A stretch of DNA of 64,000 bases from Calditrichia bacterium (GTDB lineage: Bacteria; Calditrichota; Calditrichia; RBG-13-44-9; J075): positions 558,001 through 622,000 of the forward strand of contig JACKAP010000002.1 in assembly GCA_020635015.1 (NCBI GenBank). Direction: 5' to 3'. Positions 24,624 through 34,700 of the stretch are shown here, piece by piece. The notes below the pieces were generated by a model. That model did no database searches, was not told the DNA's origin, and saw only the letters and a list, made by a program, of their open reading frames with translations. A program made the position numbers and the translations under genes. Every line of letters starts with the position of its first letter. The first letter of the stretch is position 1.

Positions 24624-26549
24624 CTATTTATAGCTTCTCTGGGTCAATTTCACATATTCGAACGTCAGCGGTTCCTTGTGCATCAGCGGTTTTTTGCCGG
24701 TGCCCTGGTCTTCCCAAATCGCGGTGTAGCAGTAATTTTCATCATCACGCAGGGCTTCACCCTCCGGGGTCTGGAAGTCTTCCCGGAAGTGACCGCCGCA
24801 GGATTCGTTGCGTTCCAGGGCATCCAGAGCCATCAGTTCGCCCAGTTCCAGGAAATCGGCCACCCGCCCGGCAAATTCCAGATTTTTGTTGAGGTTTTTA
24901 GCATCGCCGGGAATCTGCACATTTTCCCAAAATTCCTTGCGGAGTTCCGGAATCAGTTTCAGCGCTTCCCGGAGGCCGTCGGCATTACGAGACATCCCCA
25001 CCTTGTCCCACATGATCAAGCCGAGCTCGCGGTGGAATTCGGTGACGGTCTTCTTGCCCTTGATGTTGAGCAGCCGCTGGATATTATCGTTGATCTGTTT
25101 CACCGACTTGCTGAAGGGCTCGTCGGCGGTGCTCACCTTGGGCAGCTTCTCGCCGGCCAGGTACTCGCCGATGGTGTAAGGAATCACGAAGTAGCCGTCG
25201 GCCAATCCCTGCATCAGGGCGCTGGCGCCGAGTCGGTTGGCCCCGTGGTCGGAGAAGTTCGCCTCCCCGAGCACGAAGAGGCCGGGGATGGTGCTCATCA
25301 GGTTATAATCGACCCACAAGCCTCCCATGGTATAGTGCACAGCGGGGTAGATGCGCATCGGCGCCTTATAGGGATTCTCCCCGGTGATGCGTTCGTACAT
25401 CTCGAAGAGGTTGCCGTAGCGGTCGCGGATGGTATCCTCGCCCAGCCGCTTGATGGCATCGGCGAAGTCCAGGTAGACGGCCAGTTTGGTCTCCCCTACC
25501 CCGCGGCCTTCGTCGCAGACGTATTTGGCGTTGCGCGAGGCCACATCCCGCGGTACCAGGTTGCCGTAAGAGGGATAGCGCCGTTCCAGGTAATAATCGC
25601 GATCGGCCTCGGGGATGTCGTTGGGATGGCGGTTATCACCGGCTTTTTTGGGCACCCACACCCGTCCGTCATTGCGCAGACTCTCGCTCATCAACGTCAG
25701 TTTGGATTGATAATCGCCGGAAACCGGGATGCAGGTGGGGTGGATCTGGGTAAAGTTGGGATTGGCAAAGAAGGCGCCCTTTTTGTAGCAGCGCCAGGCG
25801 GCGGTGGCATTGGAATTTTTGGCATTGGTGGAAAGGTAATAGATATTGCCGTAACCGCCGGTACAGAGCAGCACCGCGTCACCGCTGTAGGTTTCGATCT
25901 CGCCGGTGATCAGATTGCGCACCACGATGCCGCGGGCCTTGCCGTCGATCACCACCAGGTCGAGCATCTCCCGCCGGGCGAAGAGTTCCACCCCGCCGAG
26001 GTCGACCTGGCGCATCATCGCCCCGTAGGCGCCCAGCAGTAACTGCTGGCCGGTCTGTCCCCGGGCGTAGAAAGTACGCGATACCAGCACCCCGCCGAAA
26101 GAGCGGTTGGCCAGCAATCCGCCGTAATCCCGGGCAAAGGGCACGCCCTGGGCCACGCACTGATCGATGATATTGGTGCTCAGTTGCGCCAGGCGGTAGA
26201 CGTTGGCCTCCCGGGCGCGGAAGTCGCCGCCTTTCACCGTATCATAAAACAGGCGGAAGACGCTGTCATTATCGTTCTGATAGTTCTTAGCGGCATTGAT
26301 GCCCCCCTGGGCGGCGATGCTGTGTGCCCGGCGGGGGGAATCCTGGATGCAGAAGGTCTGCACCTGGTAGCCCAATTCCGCCAGGGAGGCGGAGGCCGAA
26401 GCGCCGGCCAGGCCGGTACCCACTACCAGGATCTTAAACTTGCGCTTGTTAGCCGGACTGACGACCTTAATGTTGTTCTTATGGCGGTCCCATTTCTGCT
26501 CGATGGGCCCATCCGGTATTTTGCTGTCTAAAATGCCATTTTTGCTCAT
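24624..26549 (-). CDS. sdhA: Succinate dehydrogenase/fumarate reductase flavoprotein subunit
   Basis: Catalytic subunit of complex II, 641 residues, with FAD bound covalently. The Rossmann motif VVGTGLAGASASASLAELG is near residue 43, and the flavinylated His is His76 in AHSIAAQGGINAA. HYTMGGLWVDYN and GEANFSDHGANRLGASALM are substrate/FAD contact motifs. The length and the form of these motifs match the type-B enzymes of FCB and Epsilon groups rather than the E. coli Sdh type. Confidence 0.96.
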   Translation of the reverse strand: MSKNGILDSKIPDGPIEQKWDRHKNNIKVVSPANKRKFKILVVGTGLAGASASASLAELGYQVQTFCIQDSPRRAHSIAAQGGINAAKNYQNDNDSVFRLFYDTVKGGDFRAREANVYRLAQLSTNIIDQCVAQGVPFARDYGGLLANRSFGGVLVSRTFYARGQTGQQLLLGAYGAMMRQVDLGGVELFARREMLDLVVIDGKARGIVVRNLITGEIETYSGDAVLLCTGGYGNIYYLSTNAKNSNATAAWRCYKKGAFFANPNFTQIHPTCIPVSGDYQSKLTLMSESLRNDGRVWVPKKAGDNRHPNDIPEADRDYYLERRYPSYGNLVPRDVASRNAKYVCDEGRGVGETKLAVYLDFADAIKRLGEDTIRDRYGNLFEMYERITGENPYKAPMRIYPAVHYTMGGLWVDYNLMSTIPGLFVLGEANFSDHGANRLGASALMQGLADGYFVIPYTIGEYLAGEKLPKVSTADEPFSKSVKQINDNIQRLLNIKGKKTVTEFHRELGLIMWDKVGMSRNADGLREALKLIPELRKEFWENVQIPGDAKNLNKNLEFAGRVADFLELGELMALDALERNESCGGHFREDFQTPEGEALRDDENYCYTAIWEDQGTGKKPLMHKEPLTFEYVKLTQRSYK

Positions 26550-26571
26550 TACTGCCTCCGAATCGTTTTCA

Positions 26572-27252
26572 TTAAGTAAAGTAAACCGCTAGCGGCACCG
26601 CGAGGAAACCAAACGCCACAATCACCGCAATCGCGATGCCGATGGTGTAAATCGCTCCGGAATATTTGGGATGATTGGTGCCCAGCGACTGAAAGGCGCT
26701 CCAGAATCCGTGGCGCAGGTGATACCCCAGCAACAGCATGGTGAAGAGATATCCGAAGGTGTAGAGCGGTTGTTTGAACACCTCGACCACCAGCCGGTAA
26801 AGATCGCGCATTTCCACGCCATTGACCATCGTGCTGTAGTACGGCCCGTATTTGAATGTCTTGACGTGAATGATCACAAACACCAGCAGGATCAGGCCGG
26901 TGTAGATCATGGTGGTGGAAGAGATAGTCTTTTTACTCGGTTTGCCGGCGCTTTTCAGCATCCGGTATTTCACCGGCCGGGCCCGGCTGTTGTCCAGGGA
27001 AATGCTGATGCCGTTCCAGGCATGCACCACAAACGCCAGCACCAGCACGGCCTCGACAAAATACAGTAGCGGGCCAAGACTGATCAGGGTGTGAGAATAC
27101 TTGTTGAACGCATCAGGTCCCCCCAGCAGGAAGGAAAGGTTGCCGACCATGTGAATGATCACAAAGAGCACCAGGAAAAGCCCGGACAGGGCCATCAGTA
27201 CTTTTTTGGCAACCGTCATTCGGTATGCAGCACTAATCGATTGAGAAGCCAT
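26572..27252 (-). CDS. sdhC: Succinate dehydrogenase cytochrome b subunit, type B
   Basis: Single membrane-anchor subunit of 226 residues with five hydrophobic segments, as in the di-haem cytochrome b558 family; no separate sdhD is present. Haem-ligand candidates include His in VIIHMVGNLSF, VVHAWNGIS, VIIHVKTFKYG and GYHLRHGFWSAFQSLG. First gene of sdhCAB; the order C-A-B is as in Bacteroidota. Confidence 0.92.
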   Translation of the reverse strand: MASQSISAAYRMTVAKKVLMALSGLFLVLFVIIHMVGNLSFLLGGPDAFNKYSHTLISLGPLLYFVEAVLVLAFVVHAWNGISISLDNSRARPVKYRMLKSAGKPSKKTISSTTMIYTGLILLVFVIIHVKTFKYGPYYSTMVNGVEMRDLYRLVVEVFKQPLYTFGYLFTMLLLGYHLRHGFWSAFQSLGTNHPKYSGAIYTIGIAIAVIVAFGFLAVPLAVYFT

Positions 27253-27317
27253 AGTCCTTTACTCACCTTAAGTTTAGGGTTAGTTTATAGGTAATCGTCA
27301 CATTGATTGTTTATACG

Positions 27318-27392
27318 GCTATTGGCAGTTGGTCGTTGGTCATTGGCAAAAAACCGTTTTGACCAATAACCAACGGCCAATAGCCAATGACA
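27318..27392. repeat. TTGGTCGTTGGTCATTGG palindromic repeat
   Basis: Member of the TTGGTTGTTGG family: GTTGGTCGTTGGTCATTGGC faces CCAATAACCAACGGCC across a short AT centre, between sdhC and the divergent secG. The rest of 27253-27656 is AT-rich and holds the secG promoter. Confidence 0.7.
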
Positions 27393-27580
27393 AAGATTAT
27401 CGTAGGGGAGGTTTGGTTGAAGCAAGCGATTCATAGGTTTCACCGGAGTCCCGACTGTAAGCCATTCGATACACACTCGCCAGAAACTTGATGCAGATCA
27501 CAAACTTAAGCGGTTTTAAATAACACATCTTTGCTCATAAAATCAAGTTCTTTAGAAAATTTCGGTAAAATAAAAAACAC

Positions 27581-27609
27581 TTGAAATCGCACTAGCCCGG
27601 CAATATATT
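27581..27609 (+). promoter_or_regulatory. Candidate promoter of secG
   Basis: TTGAAA (27581-27586), a 17-base spacer and TATATT (27604-27609), 47 bases upstream of the ATG. The -10 region reads TATATTTG, which also fits the TAnnTTTG form used by Bacteroidota sigma factors. Found by eye. Confidence 0.5.
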
Positions 27610-27656
27610 TGCACGTTCTAAATTGATTTATCATAATACAGAGGCGGATTGACGCA

Positions 27657-28034
27657 ATGGTTTACGGCTTATTGGTTACTTTATTTGTGATCGTATGTGT
27701 GTTAATGGTGATTGTGATCCTACTGCAGGCCAGCAAAGGGGGTGGTCTGGTCGGCTCTATCGGCGGCGTCGGCGGCAGCGGGGGCATTCTCGGCGCTCGT
27801 GGTGCTGCTAATTTGCTACAGAAAATGACCATCGGCCTGGGCATTGCCTATGGCGTTCTCTGCTTCCTGATCAGTCTGGTTGGTAAAACTGCCGTGGGTA
27901 TTCCGGAAAGTAGAACCCAGGAGCAAATCCGCCAGGAGCAGCAGGTCCTTCCCCCGGTCAGCGATCCCGGCGAACTTCAGCCGGCAGCGCCCCAGGAGCA
28001 GCCGCAGCCTTCCCAGGATGACAGCGCCCAATAA
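27657..28034 (+). CDS. secG: Protein-export membrane protein SecG
   Basis: Small subunit of the SecYEG translocon, 125 residues. Two membrane segments (about 2-24 and 57-80) flank the conserved cytoplasmic loop LLQASKGGGLVG followed by a Gly-rich stretch. A Pro/Gln-rich, acidic C-terminal tail (100-125) is longer than in E. coli. The tRNA-Leu gene follows 13 bases later, a frequent secG neighbour. Confidence 0.94.
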   Translation: MVYGLLVTLFVIVCVLMVIVILLQASKGGGLVGSIGGVGGSGGILGARGAANLLQKMTIGLGIAYGVLCFLISLVGKTAVGIPESRTQEQIRQEQQVLPPVSDPGELQPAAPQEQPQPSQDDSAQ

Positions 28035-28047
28035 ATCTGCCGAAGAT

Positions 28048-28131
28048 GCTGGAGTGGTGGAACTGGCAGACACGCTATCTTGAGGGGGTAGTGGGCTTCG
28101 GCTCGTGCGGGTTCAAGTCCCGCCTCCAGCA
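28048..28131 (+). tRNA. tRNA-Leu (anticodon GAG)
   Basis: 84 bases fold as a class II tRNA. The acceptor stem GCTGGAG pairs with CTCCAGC; the D arm is GTG...CAC; the anticodon stem CTATC/GGTAG holds the loop TTGAGGG with anticodon GAG. There is a long variable arm (GGGCTTCGGCTC), and the T stem GCGGG/CCCGC encloses TTCAAGT. The discriminator is A; CCA is not encoded. A terminator follows. Confidence 0.96.
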
Positions 28132-28140
28132 CGTTTGAAA

Positions 28141-28168
28141 AATCCCGGCATTCCGCCGGGATTTTTTT
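28141..28168 (+). terminator. Rho-independent terminator after tRNA-Leu
   Basis: AATCCCGGC-ATTCC-GCCGGGATT stem-loop followed by a run of seven or more T. It ends the secG-tRNA transcript. Confidence 0.9.
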
Positions 28169-28220
28169 TATATTCATCCGTGGACTAAAATCTTTGAATC
28201 GAAAAACCGAAACCGCCATC

Positions 28221-28892
28221 ATGAATTATCAGCAAGCTATCTCGACAATTCAGGAAAAGCTGGGGCAGCGGGCGCCGCAGCGGCTGAAGATTCCCGAGTT
28301 TATTCCCTCGGCGATTATCCTTCCGCTGTTCGAAAAAAATGGGGAGGCGCATCTTCTGCTGACGGTGCGTACCGATACCGTCGCCCATCATAAGGGCCAG
28401 GTATCCTGTCCCGGCGGCGCCTGGGAAACCCAGGACGCCAGCCTGGAAGCAACCGCCCTGCGGGAAACCGAGGAGGAAGTGGGCATCCCCGCCGGCCACA
28501 TCACGCTCATCGGACAATTAGATGACTTCCCCACCATCACCAACTTCATGGTCACCCCCTACATCGGCACCATCCCCTATCCCTACCAGAGCAATATTAA
28601 CCGCGAGGAGGTTGCCGAACTGCTGGAAGTCCCCCTGGCGCTTTTTCTAAACGATCAGCATTTCGAGATGAAAGAAAAAACCTTCAACGGAAAACGCTAT
28701 CCGGTTTATTATTATTATTTTAATCACGCGATTATCTGGGGCGTGACCGGTTTTATCCTGAACCGCTTTATCGAACTGGTGTTTGATTACAATCCGGCGC
28801 CGAAGAGTATCCGCAGCGATCCGCGCAATGAGGCATACCTGCGGGAGAATATTGTCCGGAAGGGAACCCAGAACTACAAGGATAAAGGATAA
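28221..28892 (+). CDS. NUDIX hydrolase, CoA pyrophosphatase type
   Basis: Hydrolase of the NudL/YeaB group, which cleaves CoA and its derivatives; specificity is inferred. It has 223 residues from the ATG at 28221; a TTG nine codons upstream is the only alternative. The full Nudix box lies at about 65-88 (GGAWE, then RETEEEVG). The N-terminal segment (PSAIILPLFEKNGEAHLLLTVR) and the C-terminal YYYYFNHAIIWGVTGFIL match the family. The last four codons and the stop lie in the left arm of a 24-bp inverted repeat, so the C-terminus has been reset by the repeat. Confidence 0.88.
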   Translation: MNYQQAISTIQEKLGQRAPQRLKIPEFIPSAIILPLFEKNGEAHLLLTVRTDTVAHHKGQVSCPGGAWETQDASLEATALRETEEEVGIPAGHITLIGQLDDFPTITNFMVTPYIGTIPYPYQSNINREEVAELLEVPLALFLNDQHFEMKEKTFNGKRYPVYYYYFNHAIIWGVTGFILNRFIELVFDYNPAPKSIRSDPRNEAYLRENIVRKGTQNYKDKG

Positions 28893-28987
28893 AGGTAAAA
28901 GGTTAAACGGAATACATACCGGAGAAGAAATTATCTTGACGACTGTACTCCTTTATCCTTCATCCTTTATCCTTTATCCTTGTAGTT
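28872..28987. repeat. 116-bp element with 24-bp inverted repeat arms (GGATAAA family)
   Basis: Arms at 28872-28895 and 28964-28987 are perfect complements, made of AACTACAAG plus GGATAAA units. The left arm overlaps the 3' end of the NUDIX gene and provides its stop. The right side has extra CCTTTATC units. Confidence 0.85.
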
Positions 28988-29081
28988 AATTCGGAAATCG
29001 CTTTCCCTGCGCCGCCTGGCGTCTTAAATTGCCTGGGTCTAATTCATCTAAGATACCCATCAACATACAAAGGAGCTTACT

Positions 29082-29285
29082 ATGTCTGTTGCCAAAATCA
29101 CCGAAATCAGCGCAAGTTCGCCCAAAGGGTTCGACGAGGCGATTCATCTCGGACTGGACCGGGCGATGAAGACCCTGAAGAATGTGAAGTCGGCATGGGT
29201 CAAAGATCAGACGATCATTGTCAGCAACGACAAGATCAAAGAATACCGGGTGCTGCTAAAAGTCACCTTTTTGTTAAACGACTGA
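29082..29285 (+). CDS. Dodecin
   Basis: Small flavin-binding protein of 67 residues that assembles as a dodecamer and buffers or stores FMN/riboflavin. The sequence SVAKITEISASSPKGFDEAIHLGL, NVKSAWVKDQ and the final strand YRVLLKVTFLL are typical of the family. AAAGGAG lies before the ATG. Monocistronic, with a strong hairpin downstream. Confidence 0.93.
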   Translation: MSVAKITEISASSPKGFDEAIHLGLDRAMKTLKNVKSAWVKDQTIIVSNDKIKEYRVLLKVTFLLND

Positions 29286-29320
29286 GCCTCATCCAGCGTT
29301 TGCGATAATTCCCGCTTCAA

Positions 29321-29356
29321 GATCATGCAAGATGCGTTGCCGCATCTTGCATGATC
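29321..29356 (+). terminator. 16-bp perfect hairpin after dodecin
   Basis: GATCATGCAAGATGCG, loop TTGC, then the exact complement. No T-run, so it may be a factor-dependent terminator or a small palindromic repeat. Confidence 0.5.
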
Positions 29357-29443
29357 GATAACCCGCTTTACCCTTCATCACGCTTTTCGATCTCATTCAA
29401 AATCATTTTCAAGCATTACTTGCCAGGAGCGCATTCCGGTACC

Positions 29444-30739
29444 ATGAAGATATCTTTTTTGCAAAAATTATTAACCGGGCAGGCCGATCCTCCGGTTGAG
29501 AAATCCGACGAAACCGCCCCATCCTGCCGCTATTGTGATAACCGGGCGGAAATAAGCTGCGTGAATTGCCTGAGCGGCAGTTGCCGTGCCTCCGGGCATA
29601 TTTACCATATGTATATCACCAAACGGTACGGCACCGACGCCGATCAGGTGGGCGCCAAATTTTTTTATTACTGTCAAAGCTGCGCCGGATTTGTCTGTGT
29701 CGACTGCCTGGGCTTACGTGAAGGTTATCCCTGCGATCCGGCGGCATTGGAGAGCTATCCGTTCCAATGCCCCCATTGCGGGGGATCAGTGAGCGTACTG
29801 CGTTGCGACCATGCCAGCGGTCCGGAGGCGGTGGAGGCGCTGTTGGCCCATGCCGCAGCGCCGGTGGATGAAGCCGGGGAATACCTGCCGTACCAGGGCC
29901 ATGACCGCCAACAGCAAACCCGGGCAGGCGAATTGCGATATATCAACTTCGGCCCGCGCTCCCGGGTGATGCAGCCGCAGGAATGCTGGGTGACGGATTT
30001 GCAGATCGAACGGCCCGGAGCACCCGGCATTTCCCTGCAAGTGGTGCACCGGGATCACCCCGCTCCGGCCACCGCCCTCCTCCTCAAGGAATCCGGCGAC
30101 AAGGCCTATGGCCATGCCCTGCTTCCGGGGACGGTGTGGTACGATGCGGCGCTCTCCGGAAGCCCGGGCGTAGAGAAGAACACCGCTAAGCACTTCTCGC
30201 TGAGCGTGGATGATCACGGCCTGGCCATTGCCCACCTCGATGTCCAAACTGTTATCACAGTCATCAAAAGCGGCATCGCCCCGATTGCAGCCTTCCCTAA
30301 CCTGCCGGAAAACGGGGATGCAAACGCGGTTACCGCTCCGCCCGCTTCCCCGTCCGACGGCTGGGCGGTGCGAATTCTGAAAGACCTCAGCGACAAGAAA
30401 ATCTGGGATTATGAGACGCTGACCGCTCCGGAAGCGGACGCCTATGGCCCCGGCGCATCGCTCTCCCTGGCCGGCAGCACCGACTTGATTTATTATCACC
30501 TGGTGCGGGTATTTTTTTACGGGGTGCGCTATGCCGGCCTCCGCGATTATTTTTCTCACCCGGAATTCCGTCTGGCTTCGCCGGCCGAGACGGTTCAACT
30601 CGCGGACCTGGCCACATTCGGAGAAAGATCCCAGGCATACTGCATCACCCGCGAATTCGGCGGCTCGTTTCAGGAGCGCGCCTACCTGGTGGCCGACCGG
30701 GTGGAAGTGCGCTACAGTAACTTTGCCAGGGACGACTGA
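29444..30739 (+). CDS. Unknown protein with three N-terminal zinc ribbons
   Basis: 431 residues from the ATG at 29444 (AGGAG lies 14 bases upstream, rather far; the frame opens at 29351). The first 110 residues hold three cysteine pairs-of-pairs: CRYCDNRAEISCVNC, YYCQSCAGFVCVDC and FQCPHCGG...LRC, probably structural zinc sites. The remainder is a large mixed alpha/beta region without a motif I recognise, and there is no signal peptide or membrane segment. A cytoplasmic role is inferred. It stands alone, 220 bases before the YbjN-like gene. Confidence 0.65.
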   Translation: MKISFLQKLLTGQADPPVEKSDETAPSCRYCDNRAEISCVNCLSGSCRASGHIYHMYITKRYGTDADQVGAKFFYYCQSCAGFVCVDCLGLREGYPCDPAALESYPFQCPHCGGSVSVLRCDHASGPEAVEALLAHAAAPVDEAGEYLPYQGHDRQQQTRAGELRYINFGPRSRVMQPQECWVTDLQIERPGAPGISLQVVHRDHPAPATALLLKESGDKAYGHALLPGTVWYDAALSGSPGVEKNTAKHFSLSVDDHGLAIAHLDVQTVITVIKSGIAPIAAFPNLPENGDANAVTAPPASPSDGWAVRILKDLSDKKIWDYETLTAPEADAYGPGASLSLAGSTDLIYYHLVRVFFYGVRYAGLRDYFSHPEFRLASPAETVQLADLATFGERSQAYCITREFGGSFQERAYLVADRVEVRYSNFARDD

Positions 30740-30959
30740 GCAGATTTAGATATCTTTTGCCTGGGAGGAATTCTCTCATTATCTTCTCCTAAACGGTATT
30801 CAGGAAACGGATATGCGAGCATGTGTCCGGAGCATCGCTGGCATTTTCTTTTGAGGTTGGCTTTGCCTGCAAAATGGCTTTCCGGCTTCCTGAGCGATCT
30901 GTGAATCAGGGTATTTATCATAAAGCGAAAAAACTCCACCCCAACCAAAGGAGAAAGAC

Positions 30960-31367
30960 ATGAGCGAAGAACTGATCACCAACCAAAACATCTCCATCGA
31001 AAAATTAAAAGAGCTTTTCGACAGTGCGTTCCTGGAAACGACAATCGATAAGGAAGGGGATCTGGTGCTGCAAGGCAATTACAAATGCTTCGTCGAGGTT
31101 CCGGAATCGAAGCGTTTCGTGCGTTTTGCCAGCTACATCATCGCCAGCGAAAATGCCAGTGACGAGGCGAAAGCAACCTATGCCAACCGCATCAATAAAG
31201 AACTGATCGTGGTGCGTGCCTATGCCATCGACAAGCTGTTCGTCTTCGATTCGCATATCTGGCTGGAAGGCGGGGTCACGCCGAAGAACATTGTGATGGG
31301 CTATAAATTTTTCGACAAAGTAGTGCCGGAAGCCCTGCGGATGGATGAAGGCGGGGTGTTTGCCTGA
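30960..31367 (+). CDS. YbjN-like domain protein
   Basis: 135-residue cytoplasmic protein resembling the YbjN/type III secretion chaperone-like fold: helix ISIEKLKELFDSAF, strands DLVLQGNYKCFVEV and FVRFASYIIA, then helix DEAKATYANRINKE and strands LIVVRAYAI and FVFDSHIWL. Members are often stress-linked and of unknown mechanism. AAAGGAGAAAGAC precedes the ATG. Confidence 0.65.
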   Translation: MSEELITNQNISIEKLKELFDSAFLETTIDKEGDLVLQGNYKCFVEVPESKRFVRFASYIIASENASDEAKATYANRINKELIVVRAYAIDKLFVFDSHIWLEGGVTPKNIVMGYKFFDKVVPEALRMDEGGVFA

Positions 31368-31747
31368 GCAGCGGCCGGTTTTTTTAACCGGGAGGGGATC
31401 CGGTTTCATAGCAGATTTTACCGCGGGCAACCGCCCCTGACCGGCTTGCTGGACGCTGCGCCGATCTGTCCCCGCTCCCAAGCTGACTGCAGATGGGTGC
31501 ACCTCGCAGGAGATTGCTTCGGCATAATACGCCTCGCAATGACAGCAAGAATGACATTTTGAAACCCGGCTCGTACCATACAGTTCCTAAACGACACTTT
31601 TGGAATGACCCGGCGGGTTCATCATCATTCAGTAAAAATAATGTATTGGGGTAGCAACTCTTTTTGTAGCGACACTATTCATAGTGTCGCTACAAAAGAG
31701 AAAACGCTCAAAACCTCAACTTTATCGCTTCATCTACCCAAATACAA
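31368..31747. repeat. Gene-free stretch with dispersed repeats
   Basis: No gene is evident. 31510-31552 holds a CCTCGCAATGACAGCAAGAATGAC-like dispersed repeat. 31662-31697 is a perfect 17-bp hairpin (TTTTGTAGCGACACTAT and complement, loop TC) that may terminate the YbjN-like transcript. Confidence 0.6.
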
Positions 31748-31790
31748 AATAATCGTTTATGACCCGCCGTTTGGTTCATAAACGATTATT
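31748..31790 (-). terminator. Terminator hairpin at the end of the sorting-domain gene
   Basis: 15-bp perfect stem (AATAATCGTTTATGA and complement) with a 13-base loop; in the minus direction it is followed by a T-rich tract. The TAA stop of the gene (31788-31786) is inside the stem. Confidence 0.65.
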
Positions 31791-34700
31791 TCAAGAGCAC
31801 CATCTTGTGGAACTGCACAAAATCCCCGGCCCGCAAACGATAGAAATAGATCCCGCTGGCAACCTTCCCGCCGGTATTATCGCGGCCATCCCACTGCACC
31901 TGGTAGCGCCCGGCATTCTGGGTATCGCTCACCAGATTACGCACTTCCTGACCAAGCGCATTGTAGATGGTCAGCGCCACCTTGCTGCGCGCTTTCAGAT
32001 CGTAGCGAATGGTGGTGGTGGGATTGAAGGGGTTGGGATAGTTCTGATGCAGGGCAAAATCCAGCGGAGCGGTCAGGCCGTTGTCACTAATGCCGGTCGC
32101 GCCGATGATTTCAATATCATTCCCTAACGTGACCCACAACTCCTGGGCCTTACGGGCCCGGTCCACCATCTCGGAGAAGTTGGTGCCGGCGGCGATGGCA
32201 TAACCGAGCAACTTGGTTTCCCCGTTGTCCAGGCTGACCGGGGGCAGGCCGAAGCCATGGCCGTGATCCTGGGCGGAGCCGCCGTCGCCGTTGGGATTGG
32301 TGGCGCGGTTCTGGGTGATGTACTGCCACTTGTCGCCATCGGTCATGCGCGGGGGGTAAACCTCATCGGCCTGGATCAGCACCCGCCGGGCCTCGAAGAC
32401 ATTGGTGGTCAGCGGCACTATACCAATATAAGCATTGGCTCCGGCACCGGGATGGATCTCCAGGATCTCGATCGGGAAGGGATTGCCGTTATTCACCCCC
32501 ACGATGCTGTTGGTAGAGTCGGTCACCACCTGCCCACGGTCGCTGGCGCTGGAAGCCACATCCCAGTCGTAATAGGCTCCAAGATGCAGCGCCGGGATAT
32601 CTGCTCCGCTGGTGTTGGTCACATAGTAAGCCAGGGCCAGAATGCTCTCATAACCGCTAACATTGGCACTGTATGAAACCTCTTCAATGCTTACGCCGAT
32701 GGGATTTTCTGCGAGAAGGTCGGCGTAGCGGCTGCGGAAGATGTTATAATCGCCGGCGCTTTCGTCGGCAATATTGGTCAGGAACTGGAAATCGGCATCA
32801 AATACTTGCTCCTCATCGCGGGCGGCGTCGGAGACGTGATTGGCGTCGGTGGCCACGATGATGCCCCCCTCAAACAGCCGCTGGCCGCTGCCGGTAGCGG
32901 GATTGAACTGGAAGCCGTTGCCCGGGCCGGCCGGGGGAAATTCATTCAGGAAGCCGATGTTACCCTCGTTGGTGACGGTCGCGCGCATCAGCGAGGTGAC
33001 GTGATCCGTGTTCTGCTCGGTGGCCGGATCCTGGTCGTTGAACACCGGCACCACCTTACGCACCTGGTCGTTGCTGGGCAACTCATCGGTATCCAGGAAG
33101 GCGATCACCTTCATCTCCTGCTCCAGCCCGAAGGCGGTACCGGTATCCGGGGTCCAGGTAAAGTTGATCACGGTTGAGGAATCTGCCAACAGCGATACGA
33201 ATTGACTGTCGAGCGCGACATCATCCACCAGGAAGGTCACTTTCACATCGGTTTCGTCGAGGTTGCCGTTATTGCTCACCATCACCCCGACATTGGCGGT
33301 GGTATCTTGATAGAACATCGCCGGCAGGTTGACGAACGGTCCCACCCCGTAATCATGATCGCCATTGAAAGGCGTCACCGAGAACTCGGCGATGCGGGTG
33401 CGCCAATTGAAGCTGCCGGTGCTCTGCACATATTCGTGGGTAAACCAGAAGGTCGTGTCGGTCACCGGATCGACATCCATGTGGGCATAATCGCCCCAAC
33501 GGGAGACGTTGAGCTGCCCGCCGCCGCCGGCGATGATGGTTTCCTCCGGCAGGGTCATCACCCCGGGAGGGTCACTGGCCTGACGGCCGGTATGGCGGAT
33601 CGAGGGAAAGGTGGTGCTGCTGGAGACGGTGTAACCGAGCGCGATCTCTCCGTTGGCGCCCATGGCGATGCTGCCCATCCAGCGATTCTCCTCATCCGGC
33701 GCATAGGTGCCCTGCTGGAACACCGACCAGCCGCTGCCCTCGTTACGCAGTTCGTACCAGCGCACCCCGGCGTGATTGGGGAAATCGTTGACATCGACGG
33801 TATGATTGGTCACCATCGACTGATGGGTGCCGAAATCGCGGTACGCCAGGCGGTACATGGTAAAGCCGCCGAGTGCGTCGAGATTGGGACCGACCGGCTG
33901 GGGAATCCCGGTGCCCAGGTTGCTGTCATAGGGATCGACCGGCAGGAAGGTGGGCCCGCTGATGCTGGAGTTCGCAGTGTTCGACCAGTCGACATTCACT
34001 TCAAACATCGCCAGGCGGTTAGGGCCGTCCTGATGGCCCAGGAAATACATCGGAGTGCCGGGCGCGGAGGGAGGACCGTCAAGATCGCTGGGCAGGAAGC
34101 CGTCGATGCCCGGCAGCAGGGCGGTCATGGAGAAACTCACCGCCTGGGCGGTCTGCCCGAGCAGCATCTGGTCGCGTTCAAAGGCCCAGGCCTGCATATC
34201 GAAGTTGGCGTTGAAAGCCCGGATGGTGCCGGTGTAAGCATCGCCCCACACCCCCAATTTGGGATAATCGTTGCCCGGGGTGCTGAAGCTATAGCGGTGA
34301 TAGGCGCCTAGCGGATCAGGCGTCTGCGATACCGCAATGCACATCCCGTTCCCGAAATCGAACTGGGTCAGCACAAAGCGGTCGGCCACATGGTCGTAGA
34401 GCGCGATCGGGTCGCCGTCATTGCCGGTCTCGCACCCGCCGCCGAATCCACTGAAGAGGGTGTTGATGTTCACCGGGGCCATCAACTGGTTGCCCTGTTT
34501 GTCCCAAATGGCAAACTTGGAATTGACCATCTGTACCACATGGTTGGGACCGACCGCCAGGGTCGGATCGGGAGGCGCGACCCCGGAAAGGTTCGGCACC
34601 CCGTCAAAATTCTGGAAAATGGTGCTGGGACCGCTGGTGCCCATAAATCCCTGCAAGGCGCGGTCGACGGTCATGGGACCGTTATCGATAAAAACCGTCT

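Noticed and set aside
24336..26042. 568-codon open frame on the plus strand
   Set aside because: It lies antisense to sdhA, whose motifs, length and operon partners are unambiguous.
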